Part shown: positions 42,951 through 55,003 of the stretch, in pieces
How positions within the stretch are numbered: position 1 is the stretch's first letter
Layout of the letters: each line of letters starts with the position of its first letter
From: Alnus glutinosa
Lineage: Eukaryota; Streptophyta; Magnoliopsida; Fagales; Betulaceae
DNA: 64,000 nucleotides
Reading direction: 5' to 3'
NCBI RefSeq assembly: GCF_958979055.1
Contig: NC_084896.1
Span: forward strand, 21,931,501 to 21,995,500
The notes under the pieces: model-generated
What the model saw: only the letters and a program-made list of their open reading frames with translations
Told to the model about the DNA's origin: nothing
Database searches by the model: none
Position numbers and translations under genes: made by a program

Positions 42951-45900
42951 TCATCCTGTCTCCAAGCTATAACGGATCAGTTCTGACAAGATATCAACCC
43001 ATGTGTCAGGAACACCAGGTAAGCACCAGTGCATGCAGTCCTGACCCCAGATTGCCACTGCATCCTTCTTTCCCAACCAAATTGCTGGATGAGCATCTGC
43101 TCTGAACTCACTCAAATGAGTCAGATCAAGCAGTTGAATCTCTGTGCCTAGCAAAGCTTCTTCAATCAGATGATTCAGTTGTCTCGCTTCTTTGTTCACA
43201 CCATTGTTCCTGGGATCAAACCACAAGTCAAGCTGTCCAGGTATGAGGATCTTATTTGCACAAGAAGAGGAAGAAGGGGGAGGAGTTGGGAAGCAACCCA
43301 GTACATGTTAACAAAAAACCTTGAAAGAAATTAGAAGGCTCTGAATATGATTTTAACATGAACCAGGACTAATATTGGTAGTGTGGATAGCCATCATCTA
43401 CTCATACCTGGAATTCCTTAAGCGGCTCATTGAACAAGCAGCTACCATTTTGATTCCAGTCGCCACCATAAAAATGCCTTGGTGATTGCAAACGCCAGAA
43501 CTTGATTGTCTTGCTAGGAACTTCTTTTTGAACGTATGAGACCATATTCTCAAGAACAACTTTAAGTCCATCCAACATCCCAATAGGAGGAAATATTGGT
43601 TCCCCCTCACGATAGAAGACAAGAGGTGTCTCTTTTGGGAATTTATCATGACCCCACCTATTTCAAGGCCAGATAAGAAAGCGTATTCAGACAGCTAAGA
43701 ATGTATAAGACAGCACAGTTTGCAGATCATCTCAGATTCTCAAGTGGCGCCAATTGAAAGTCTTAAATGTCTTTAAATTAACTAGAAATGAAATCTTACC
43801 ATCTTAAAAACTCTGAATTTCTTGTGCTTTTTTTTTTTTTTAATTATTTATTTATTTTTTTGTCTCTAAACTAAGTCGTCTTCCTCCTTTTCTAGATGAT
43901 GTACTATACTACTAATTGGCTTCCAGCTTTATTCTTTTTCTTTCTTTCTTTTCTACTTATACCCAGATCATTTGTTTTTATTTATTTAACTCTTTAAACT
44001 ACTTAGGCCTGCCAAATTAACGTCTTCCTTACAGACATTATCTCATTTGATTTCATTTCTAGTTTAGACACCTCAAGTGAATATGTAAGAAAAATTAAAC
44101 TATTAACGATGGAGAAAAAAAAAATTAACACTTGATGGTAAAATGAAAATGCATCATGCCTTTATTTTGGTTGCTACACAAAAATAAATGGTTTTTTCTC
44201 CACACATAACAAAGTCAAGCTTTGAGCTTAACACCGAGATAGAATACACCTACTTAACAAGGATATCCCAGTGGACATTGATGTTTAAAAGAGTCCAAGG
44301 AGTTTGACTCAGAATCTCTTGAAAACAGGTTGATTAAAGAACAATTGTATGCCACTAAACAAGACAAAAGTAAGAGTATCATTACTTGCTGCCAATACTC
44401 TCACAAAAACATGAAAACTGTAAAGTACATTCTAGTTGTGACCTCCCCAAGAATGCAGGTATTTGAGACCAAAAGGCCTTCTTCATCATGGATTAACATT
44501 CCATTATACATCAATGCACATGAAGTAGGAAGAAAAAAGAAAATAGTTCTGACAAACATCTTTGAATTAGCATAAATAAAAGGGATATTACCAATGGCCG
44601 GTATTGAAAACAAGGACATCATAGAAGTCAGTGATGTTGACCCAATCATCTGCAGGAATATCAACGTCGACTCGATATATTCCTTTCAGTCCATTCTGAT
44701 TGCCCACTGTCGACTGTTTTGGCTGCCACCTTTTTTCAATCAGTTTTCAGCAAGTAAGGTTGCCATTTTCAAAATTTATAAAGATGAAAATGCAACATAA
44801 ACTACGATAGTTATTAAGATTTTGAATCAAGTTTCAGGTTAAGGGAATCATCAAAAGATTCAAAACCTTCAGTCATCAAGTCAAAACCAAGGAGCAGAAT
44901 AGGCAACAAAAAAAAACCCGAGTAAGAAAGAAGCAAAAAATTTCAGTCACTTATCTCAAGTATCCAATTCAGAAAGCATCCAGGCATCCATCAATAAGAA
45001 TATGTATTGATCACAATGAATAACACCACAAACATGCAACTATGTATTAGGTCATTCTGTCAATCAAAGGTAACATTAACTGATAAAACCATAAAATTAG
45101 TAAAGACAACTTCAAAAATCAGAAAACCACTGCAACAAAAGGATGGGCACATAATTAGATGAGAGATTGCATAATGAGGGTCCATTACAACTTGCACTCC
45201 TATTTAACTGTTAATTTTTGTGATCTATCGATCCTTTTCACAAGTCTAATCATAGCTTAAGTTCAAAAAGAAGCCAAAAATATAAGGCCCAATATTTTAT
45301 TGAACGGTTTTCGACAATCAGATTCAAATAATAACAATCACACAGACTTTATTGAAAAAATAAACACAACACTGTAAGCAACAATTTCAACCAATCCACA
45401 CTGATCTCCACATCTAACCACCCGTTCAATTGATCAACATTTCAGAATTATTCTCGTTCAATATAAATCTAGAATTTTGCTTTCTGTACGCTTCATCAAT
45501 TACACAAAAGGGCCATTTGGAAAAGAATTGGAAAACAGGAAAGTGGTACCATTTCACACTGTTATCAACGGAATTCTAATGTACCTATACATTTCTAAAA
45601 CCAAAGTCATCAACAAAATGATTACATGTCCACTCCTGAAATCCTAATGTGAGACTAAGCAATTGAATGATTTTTCTTTTTCTTTTATCATGATACACAC
45701 CCACATATATGCTATATACGTTTGTTAATTACAATCCATGTCGATGTGAGTGATGTCTGCTACATCCATCTGATCTCTTAGGTGAATCATCAACATGAAA
45801 ACCTCTCTCCCAGTCCACGAGTATTAATTTCACTAACTACAATGTCAATAACACTAGTACAACAATTTGTTTCACCCATTAGCAACCCATAAGAGCCACC

Positions 45901-46512
45901 ACATCACACCAAAATTACAAGCACTGCACAACGTAAACACACACCACATAACAAGATAAACAAAAACAAACCCCAAAAACGTTCTCCAAAATCACCAACA
46001 AAATCTTACTTGTATTTGGCGAGCAAAACGGCCCGGTGATACGCCACCGTGACATTGAACTTGGGAAAATAAGCTCCTTTCCAAGCCCCTTTCCTCTTCC
46101 ACTTCCTGGCACCCATGTCAGCCACTCTAAGCACACACAAGAAAGACACCAGGAAGTTCTCATTCAGCGAGTCGCCAACAAACCCAATATTCCTGTTCCT
46201 CATCAGACCCAGAAACCGGGCCGGATCAAGCCGAGGCAGAGCGCAGGATTCAGGGACCCATTTCCAAGAATTGATGAGACCCATGTTTGCTCTCTGGTTT
46301 CTGAGGCAGTTCCAGGCGTTTCTGTGGAATGGGCAGGTGTGGTCGTAGAGGGGTTTGTGGGCAGGGTCGAGGACCCAGCGACCTTTGAAGAGATTGCAGT
46401 GAGGTGGGGATTGGGAAGCGTGGTAAGAGAGGTGGGAGGAGTAGAAGCAGAGGAGAAGGAGGGTGAGGAAGATGAGGCATGTGAAGAAGGGCGAGAGGAG
46501 CTTCGGAGGCAT
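42951..46512 (-). CDS. TBL: TRICHOME BIREFRINGENCE-LIKE protein (TBL12/13 type), four exons
   Basis: Exons are 46512-46010, 44729-44592, 43657-43408 and 43232-42951. All junctions are GT/AG and in frame, giving 390 residues. An N-terminal membrane anchor (LLSPFFTCLIFLTLLLLCFY) marks a type II Golgi protein. The PMR5N part contains CNLFKGRWV and the DUF231/PC-esterase part follows. The catalytic GDS is at 113-115 (FVGDSLNENF) and the DxxH motif DCMH at 362-365, followed by WCLPGVPDTW. TBL proteins O-acetylate cell-wall polysaccharides such as xylan or pectin. The substrate here is unknown. Subgroup assignment to TBL12/13 is from memory of the sequence. Intron 1 (1.28 kb) and the others hold no recognised elements. 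ATATATAT near 46600 on the minus strand could be the TATA box. Confidence 0.93.
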
Positions 46513-46699
46513 TGTAGAGCATTGTCTAAAGCCCCCACACAGATTGATGCAGTGGCTTCTTGTTTACACACTACTCTTCGTCCGGAAGGTTTGTGCTCAA
46601 TATATATTTTCAATTTTCATGTCCAGTTTGGTACGTTTTATTTTTATTATTATTATTTTAATAGATAGTAAATGGTAAAATTTAGAGCTAGCAATTTTT

Positions 46700-47165
46700 T
46701 ATACGACTCTCGAATTTGACACGAATTCAATATAAAATTTAAAGGGTTAGGGCTGAGGAGTTTGATCCGTTTAATTAAATTGGCGGAATTAGGGTTGACC
46801 TATATAATCTTATATCCATATCTCGACACAACCCTACACGCGACATAATGACAGATAATTTTTTATAAGACCTGCAAACTCGACATGAAATTGGAAGGTT
46901 AGGGTTGATGAGTTTGACTTGTTTAATTAAATGAATCGGGTTAGGGTTGACCTATATAATCTTATATCCATAGTTTGACACAACATGACATGCGATATAA
47001 TGACAATTAATTTTTGACATAATCCGTGAACTCGATACGAACCCAATAAAAAATTAGAGGGTTAGGGTTAAGGGGTTTAACTTGTTTAATTAAATGAATC
47101 GGATTAAGTTTAACCTACGTAGTCTTATATCCATGTCTTGAATTGAACCGGACACGCTAATACAA
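46700..47165. repeat. Tandem repeat, about 150-bp unit, three copies
   Basis: Each unit contains a GTGAACTCGATACGAA-like start, a GGTTAGGGTTGA block, TTGTTTAATTAAATGAATCG and CTATATAATCTTATATCCAT. Related single copies occur near 22930 and 41940, so this is a dispersed family expanded locally. It lies just upstream of the TBL gene. Confidence 0.75.
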
Positions 47166-47743
47166 ATTGTCATTCCTAATAAAAAAAAATTATATAGAAA
47201 TGTTCTTAGTTTATATATAATAAGAAAAAAATAGTTGATTACTTTTTTAGTAAAAGTAATATCAAATAGCCAGCTTTGTTTCAAAAATTAATCGTAATTA
47301 TATCTATATTGCCTCTAATAGCATGTGGTACTTCTGTTCATAATTTTAACATAGAGATACGTCAAACTAATTAATAACTGTTATTTGTCGCATATACCTC
47401 ATTAATATTATTTAAAAAGTAAAAATAAGAACAAAAAATTGGAGTGGCTCGAGCCACTCTTTATTGCTGGCTGAAGGGCGGCCAAGGCAACTTCAATAGC
47501 CCTTGAGGGTGGGCAAATGTAACATCTTAACCTGAACTAGAGTTAAGAAATTCGTAATTTGAACCTTAGGGTTAGAAAATAAAAAAGTTGGGCTTAAAGG
47601 ATGAAAATATGGACCCAAAACAAATACCCGACAGTTTTTGGAAACTTCACTTATCTCTAGGTTTATAGAATTAAATCAAACGGTAAATAAGTGAGATGTC
47701 ATTTATATCTTTGAAAAATTTATAAAAGTATAAATTTATTTTT

Positions 47744-48325
47744 AGGGTTAAATACATATTTGGCCCCTGTACTTTACGAACTTTATTTTTTGACTTCTCA
47801 GTTTTGTTTTGTACCAAAATTGGTACCTGTGGTATGGAAAAAGACGGAAATTGTATCTTCATCAAATTTTTCGTCTAAAACTAACGTCCAGCCACGTCAT
47901 CCTACAGGTGTCGGCGTACATGCGCTACACCTGTCCCCGTGGCACACCTCAACGTTGACGTGGATACCATTTTTTTTTTTTAATGATTTCTTATATATAC
48001 AATAATAAAAATAAAAAAAATAAAAATAAAAAGAAATTTGGGGTGGCTGCCACCCCCATTTTGGCCAAGGGGGTGGCTGAGCCACCCTCAAGGTACCATT
48101 TCTGATACTTATTCAAACCATAGGGGGCACATTATGAAATTTATAAAACTACAAGGGTATATATGAGAAAAAAATTTGTGTTTAAGTAATTAGCAATCAA
48201 CGTTGTTTACATTTAGTCATTTTTTGGGTTATATCAATTGGCCACGCATATAATTTTGTGTTTCTAATTGTTACACATGACTGATTGTGTTTTGTTTTGT
48301 CTTTTTTTTTTTTTTTTTTTTTTTC

Positions 48326-48358
<33 letters not shown>

Positions 48359-49800
48359 GAAGGGTTCAATTCTGATCAACATGTTATTTTGATACATGAC
48401 AGGCATACATGTTACTTTTGGTTCAAAACAGGCATACCAAATATACCAAATATTATTTGTGTATAGAGTACCATTTATGATATAATTACAAAACTAAAAT
48501 ACCATTTCTGGTACTTATTAAAACCACATGGGGCACATCATGAAATGTATAAAACCACATGTGTATATATTGAAAAAGAAATTGTAGTTTCTAATTTTAA
48601 TGTTTTTTTTTTTTTTAAAAAAAAAAATTATAGCTGTGGTCCAGCCACCCCTTTGGGCCACATGGGGTGGCTGAATCACCCCTTGGCCAAAATGTGGGTG
48701 GCCGGCCACCCCCAAGGGCTAAAGTGAAAAAAAAAAGAAAAAAGAAAAAAGAAAAAAGAAAAAAAGGAGCCACCCCCATTTGGCCTAGGGGTATGGGGGT
48801 GGGCGTGGCCCATGGGAGTGGTCTCAAGGGCCAAAACTTTTTTTTTTTTATTTATTTTTTTTATTTTTCACTTTGGCCCTTAAGGGTGGCTGACCACCCA
48901 CATTTTGGCCATGGGGTGATTTGGCCATCCCATGTGGCCCAAAGGGGTGGCTAAGCCACCGCTATAATTTTTTTTTTTTTCAAAAAAAAGAAGAAAAAGA
49001 CCTTAAAATTAAAATCCACAATTTTTTTTTCCAATATATACCCCTATGGTTTTATACATTTCATGATGTGCCCCATGTGGTTTTAATAAGTATCAGAAAT
49101 GTATTTTAGTTTTGTAATTATATCATAAATGATACTTTATACACAAATAATATTTTGTATGCTTGTTTTGAACAAAAAGTAACATGTATGCCTGTCATGT
49201 ATCAAAATAACATGTTGATAAGAATTGAACCCTTAAAAAAAAAAAGAAGACAAAACTAAACACAATCAGTCGTGTGTAACAATTGGAAACACAAAATTAT
49301 ATGCGTGGTCAATTGATATAACCCAAAAAATAACTAAATGTTTGTTACTTAAACACAAATTTTTTTTCCATATATACCCCTGTAGTTTTATAAATTTCAT
49401 GATGTGCTCCCTATGGTTTGAATACGTATCAGAAATGGTACATTGAGGGTGGCTGCCTTGGCCAAAATGGAGGTGGCAGGCTAACAGCCACCCCAGATTT
49501 TTTATTTTTTATTTATATTATTATTATTATTATTATTGTATATATAAGAAATCATTAAAATAATAATAAAAAAAGGGTAGCCACGTCAGCGCTGAGGTGT
49601 GCCACGGGGACAGGTGTCACGCATGTACGCCGACACCTGTAGGATGATGTGGCTGGACGTTAGTTTTGGACGAAAAATTGGACAGAGGTACTATTTCTAT
49701 ATTTTCCTATACCACAGATACCAATTTTGATACAAAACAAAACTGAGGGGGCAAAAAATAAAGTTCGTAAAGCACATGAGTGTCTAGCCTATTTAACCCT
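47744..49800. mobile_element. 2.06-kb palindromic (foldback) DNA transposon
   Basis: The left end AGGGTTAAATA and the right end TATTTAACCCT are inverted. Homology between the arms runs almost to the centre near 48750, so each arm is about 1 kb. Landmarks pair in order: ACAGGTGTCGGCGTACATGC, GGTGGCTGCCACCCC-type blocks, CACAATCAGTCGTG/CATGACTGATTGTG, and ATGAAATGTATAAAACCACA. TATTTTT stands outside both ends (47737-47743 and 49801-49807), a 7-bp target duplication. There is no coding capacity. The outer 240 bp match the left end of the element at 62484. Confidence 0.85.
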
Positions 49801-49917
49801 TATTTTTAATTCAAAAATATAAATTTTTTTTTTTTACAAAAAGTATAACAGAAAAAAAAAAGAAATCAACAACTGGTCGTGGGACCAACTCATTATATAT
49901 AGGCTTGATCTCTATTA

Positions 49918-49975
49918 AAAAAATAAAAATAAAAATAAAAATAAAAATAAAAATAAAAATAAAAATAAAAATAAA
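49918..49975. repeat. (AAATA)n microsatellite
   Basis: About eleven uninterrupted AAATA units lie between the palindromic element and the second U6 gene. Confidence 0.9.
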
Positions 49976-50201
49976 ATTGGAATAAATTATAAATTTTACT
50001 CACTACAAAATACAAATATCAAAATATAAAATAAAATAAAGACCCATAAAATTTGCATCTTAATGCCTATCCTGACTTATCGCTCAAGAGTAATTGTAAA
50101 TGAACCCATAGAGGCCCAAAATTTCGAATACTTGGGCCAGGCCTAATTTAAGACGTTTACCGGCCCAATTTGTAAGTACTTTTTTAGTTCAGAGCCAACT
50201 A

Positions 50202-50243
50202 GTACCACATCGTTCAGTTGCAAGAGTGAAGATGAGTTTATAA
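50202..50243 (+). promoter_or_regulatory. U6 promoter: variant USE and TATA box
   Basis: GTACCACATCG (50202-50212) differs by one base from the plant USE consensus GTCCCACATCG. TTATAA at 50238-50243 lies about 25 bases downstream and about 24 bases before the RNA start. The spacing fits Pol III. Confidence 0.85.
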
Positions 50244-50266
50244 CGGGGAGCAGAACAGAGGAGTTT

Positions 50267-50284
50267 GTCCTTCGGGACATCCGA

Positions 50285-50316
<32 letters not shown>

Positions 50317-50368
50317 GGCCCCTGCGCAAGGATGACACGCATAAATCGAGAAATGGTCCAAATTTTTT
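50267..50368 (+). ncRNA. U6: U6 spliceosomal RNA
   Basis: The 102-base sequence is the same U6 RNA as at 26139-26240: GTCCTTCGGGACATCC start, ACAGAGAAGATTAGCATGGC core, GGTCCAAATTTT end and a long T-run terminator. No base differences from the other copy were noticed. The promoter carries one USE mismatch, so strength may differ. Confidence 0.95.
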
Positions 50369-50713
50369 TTTTTCCTTCAAAATCAATCAAGGTATGGTTC
50401 TGGGTTTTGTTTTCTCGATCAAAATTTTCGGTGTTTTGAGAGGTTTGTGTCCAATTTTGAGCCCTGATGGCACCGCGACTGGCTGCAACTCTTCGTTGAT
50501 CCGAATTCGTGGCAAGCATAGTGCTTGTTTGATGAAATGGGTGTGAGAATCTCGAATTGGGTTCCTGTCATTATGCTTATTTCTACTGAACTGTGTTTGC
50601 ATTTTATTCCATCTGTTCAAGACAATATTCGAATTTATATGGATTCTTAGACCTGTTTTTGCTGTTGCCTTGTATATTCTGTCCCTAATGTTTTTAATCC
50701 AACTTATCTTCAG

Positions 50714-51404
50714 CCTTTGTTTCCTGGTGAAAGTGGAGTTGATCAACTAGTTGAGATCATCAAGGTGGGATTAATTTTACATTTTTTTCCACGTGTCTTT
50801 GAGAATATACTATTTACTATGCACATATTGGAATTCTGATTTTGGCTACTCTTCGGTATAAAAATTCCACACTTATCAAACAAAAAGATAAGGACTTGGT
50901 TTTGAACTATTTCTTAGACTTTACATTTCTGTTGAATTTGGCCATCCTGCCATCCTGGGGATCCATTGATTCAGGGAATTCTAATGTTTTCTGTAGATAA
51001 TTTTTTGTTTTAACAAAAATAGAGATGCTTGATGTTTGATGATCCAACTCTTGTAATTTTAGCTAAAGGCTTTTGACCTTGTGTTTTTGGCAAATGGAAA
51101 CAGGAAACAAAGGAGTACAAGTGCTTTCACCATTATGAAACTATAAAATAGACACTTTAATTGTTAAAAAAAAGTTCCAAAACACATATTTTCTTATGAT
51201 ACATCCACATATCATTTCTCTTTTTGAAAATTTTTGCAGTCTAAGTATTTAGGAACTTCTAAAAAAGTCCTGAATTATTATCTCGTGAAATTTAAACTTC
51301 TGTGCAGGTTTTGGGAACTCAAACCAGGGAGGTGATAAAGTGCATGAATCCAAATTATTCTGAATTCAAGTTCTCACAGATAAAGCCACATCCATGGCAC
51401 AAGG
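50714..51404 (+). pseudogene. Two relic exons of a SHAGGY/GSK3-type kinase
   Basis: 50714-50764 reads PLFPGESGVDQLVEIIK, flanked by CAG and GT splice bases. 51308-51404 reads [20 protein letters not shown], then [13 protein letters not shown]. These are consecutive segments of the kinase C-lobe of plant SHAGGY-related kinases, with the intron between them kept. The expected donor after the WHK codon reads GAATGT where GTATGT would be normal. No N-lobe, catalytic loop or C-terminus was found nearby. It is a DNA-level fragment, not a retrocopy, and surely non-functional as a kinase. Confidence 0.8.
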
Positions 51405-53556
51405 AATGTCTCTTTCCCTTTCCTTATTCATAGCATGTTCACAATGTCATCAGTTATTTTCATTTCTTGGTACTTTTTTGAGTGGTATGTGTAAGTTGCA
51501 CAGTTGTTAGAGGATGCTTGAGTGATTAAAGTGTTAAGATCACACATAATATATTGGGACTGCCGGACTAGACATTTTGTATGAGCAATATCCCACGTGT
51601 ATAATAAGTGCGTAGGAAAAATTTACTGTTAGAACAGTTCTGGAAGGTGCAATGTAGGAAAAGAAGAAAGTATATAGTGTGATGATGGGTTGAGAATGTT
51701 AAGAAGTCCAGGAGGTTGCATAAATGCATAATGGGGCCTTGGCCATTGGCATGGGGAGAGAAGCAGTTAGAATATATTTTGTGGGTCATAACATTTAACT
51801 TCAAAGGTTGAATCAGCTTTGGGTAGGGCAAGGCTTGCGGTAGCTAGTCTAGAAGCCGGGAATCTTATGGGTTGTTCTCCTGGAAGAAATTTGATGATTA
51901 ATTTAAGATAGCGTTTGATTTCTTCGGATGCTCATGTTAACCCATACATATTTAAAAAAATCTGCGTCATTAATTGAAAAATGAGTCTTTTCCCCTTATT
52001 TTCTTTCACGGAGTCCCACTGTTTATATTCATGTATATGCATATGTAAAGTTTTTGTTTTTGCTTTTTTGTATTTTCTTCTGTTCTTATAATATGCATAT
52101 GGTTAGTAATTAAAATTGGCTCCTTCGAGTTGTTAATTCTCTGAATTTCACTTCTTTCTTTCTTTATTTATTTATTTTTATGAAATTGAAAAGAAGAAAA
52201 AAAAAATGAAGGAAACAAATATAAAAGTTGCTTGATTTGGCTGTAGTATTGTCAAACTTTGTACTTATCACAAAAAAAGAAGAAGAAAAGAAGGTATTGT
52301 GAAACTTTGCAGGGAAAAGCTTTATTTGAGGCAATTCACCAACATATAAGCCTTGAAACAGCATGAACATAATTTATGAATATAACAGAAAAAAAGGACC
52401 AAAAAAAAAAAAAACACGAAAGATCACTTAAGAGGAAAAGAGAAATCAAGTAGGAGAGAAATGCTGACAGGGTATATACCCTTATACTTTATGATCTTGA
52501 ACTGGGTAATCCTTTTTCCCTTTTGTGTATTCATTTGGGGGATTTAGTAAAAGTTTGGATTCTCTTTATGTTTTTGAGAAAAAAAAAAAATTGTAATTCA
52601 CTTCTTCAGTTCTTCCCCTGGGTCATGGAACTGCATACTTTACACAAGGCATAGTTGTGAAAAGAGTGGGATAGGTGATATCAATTAGAAGCATATATGC
52701 TCCTTTTCTGCTACATCTTTCATCATCATCACATGAAGCATGTTTCTAAAATCATGTTCTAGGAATGAACTTCTTTTGCATGAGTGCTTATGATTTTTTA
52801 TTTATGAGGGGGGTGTCTCTTCCTGTCTTCCTATTTTCGAATTTTATTTCATGAAAATGCCGTTGATCGATGGTACGAAGCAAGAAGCATATTGCACTTT
52901 CAATATTTAACAATCTGCTCTTTGATGTTGTAGTGCTCATGTATGCATTCGTTAACCCGTTGAAATTATTTCAAACTGGTTTTGCCCTGGCTTCTCATGC
53001 CTCCCCATATCTTTCTTTTATCCTTATTGACAGAGCTCTCATGCTTGGAAGCAGAACTTGTTTATTATGCCTTTGAGTTTGCTTGCTGAAGAAGGTGCTT
53101 CTGAAGTTTTATTCCTAGACCACTATAATATTATTCTTTTTAGCTTCTCTTCTCATGAGCTAGCTAAACCTTACTTTGATTGTTCTTATAATTTTCCTTT
53201 TATTTTAATAGATGATGATGACAAAGATCAAGATTTGGATATGGAAATTATAGTTATGGTTGGCTGCATTTGATCTTGAAGGCCTACGTGGGCATGAAAC
53301 TTGGAATAAAGATCCGCATGACAGCCTCCACATAGATTGCTGCCGGGGATCTGGATTGGCTGCTATTAAGTGACTGATAGGATCCATCCATTTGGCAGGT
53401 GCCTAGATAGGTGCCTAGACAGTCTGATATGTGGAGCTCCCTGTTTGGGCAGGTGGATCCTATCATAGCCCTCTTTCATTGAATGCCATAATTGGCTGCA
53501 ATTCCGTCAGCCAATACTCATTCGGCTGTGGGACCTGTTTAGGGTCTGCACCCTCT
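51405..53556. other. Gene-free region
   Basis: AT-rich DNA with short A- and T-runs. Open frames are short and show no family features. No further kinase exons were found downstream of the SHAGGY relic. Confidence 0.45.
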
Positions 53557-53565
53557 TTCTGTTAT

Positions 53566-53746
53566 GAGAAATGATTTTTACACTAATTTTTTACAACAGT
53601 CCCACAACAAGTTGATGTGGCTTGTAATATTTTATTATTTTTATTTTGTTTTGTTTTGTTTTCTTTTTATAAAAAAATAATAAAATATTACCAGCCACAT
53701 CAACTTGTTGTGGAGTTGTAAAAAATGAGTGTAGGAATCATTTCTC
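53566..53746. mobile_element. 181-bp foldback MITE with 9-bp target duplication
   Basis: The two halves are almost perfect inverted repeats: GAGAAATGATTTTTACACTA at the left and TAGGAATCATTTCTC-type sequence at the right. The arms include CAACAAGTTGATGTGGC and GCCACATCAACTTGTTG. TTCTGTTAT precedes and TTTTGTTAT follows, 8 of 9 bases identical, as for Mutator-like elements. Confidence 0.8.
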
Positions 53747-53755
53747 TTTTGTTAT

Positions 53756-54880
53756 TCATCGTCGGAAGACCACAGTGCGATCCACTGTACCATCAAAAAG
53801 AAATATCAAACTTTATAAAAATCTTTGAAAGGGTAATTTTGTGAAACACCAACAGAAAAAGAGTTTCTGAAATTATTTGTCAAGTTTGAAACAGTCAAAC
53901 AAAAACGGATAGATACAGAGTATTTAGTCACACGTCAGATGTCAGCAGACATTTCGATCCCATAAGAATACCGTATAATTATTTGCATGGATATGAAAAA
54001 ATTAGAAAAAGTAATTATGAAAGATTATTTATAAAATTTACTTGATCAAATAAATAATTGAATAATTCAATTTTTATTTAGTTAGATAAGTTTCGTAAAT
54101 AGTTTTTCATAATCACCGGCTCAAATTCTTTTATATTCAGACAAATAATTATAAGAGGAATGTTAGACCTCTTTTTAGTGTTCATCTAAAAAGACATAAA
54201 TGTAATTAAAAAAATTACATACATGTTATCAAGTTATTTAAAATAGACACTAAAAAAACACTAGAAAGATGTCTAGCGTTTCTCTAATTATAAATGATGT
54301 TAATCTCTTTAAACCTGCTCCGAGCAGAGGAAAATGTGAAGGGAAAAGCTCCGTGCACTCACATTGGTAGGATCTATGTGAGTGGATAGGTCCCACCCAT
54401 ATGAGTAAATTGTATACAAATTATGTACAACCTGTTGTGCAGGAATCAGTTCTCAAATGCGAATGTTTATTAGTTTTTTAATTATTAGTGTAATTCGGTC
54501 TTCGCATGGGCATAGACAATAATGATACGCAAAATGAGATTCGCCTGCCAAAATAAATAGGTACCCTCACATTTTTTGAAAGACGGAAATACCCTTCAAC
54601 TATCCTGTGAAGCAAGTGGCAATGCAAGAAGAATCCAAGACCACTACCAATCAGGGGCAGTACAGACAAATCAACAGACCTCAGAGACGTCGACACTCGA
54701 CAGACAGTCTAAGCTGACAGCTTCCATTTTTATTTTTTTTTTAATTTTTTTTTCTTTAAAAAAAAACGCTCGTCTACAAAGGCAAGAAACCAAAAGGCCA
54801 CAAAGAAACAGCGGAGCACCACCCATGAGCATTTCTCTTGTTAATATTAGTCCTGTCAGAAATGATGGCAGTGGGAATTT
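53756..54880. other. Intergenic region before the PGM-like gene
   Basis: No gene was recognised. It probably includes the promoter of the PGM-like gene at its right end. Confidence 0.4.
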
Positions 54881-55003
54881 TCTAAGATATCTTCCTTCCT
54901 CCGCTTGCGTTCTCCACAGGTCTCAGTCTCAGTCTCAGTCTCAGTTTCAGTCATACCCACTTCGATCTCGTCTCTCTGCCCTCTGCTTCTCCTCTCCCCC
55001 CGG
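54881..55003 (+). other. Inferred 5' UTR exon of the PGM-like gene
   Basis: A pyrimidine-rich leader-like stretch contains a short TCAGTC hexamer repeat (54920-54950). It ends at TCTCCCCCCG|GTATACC, a possible splice donor. The next coding exon begins at 59073, so a 4-kb leader intron holding several retroelement pieces would be implied. Confidence 0.4.

Noticed and set aside
46036-46668. 210-codon plus-strand frame near the TBL start
   Set aside because: Antisense to TBL exon 1, which has clear homology and splice sites.
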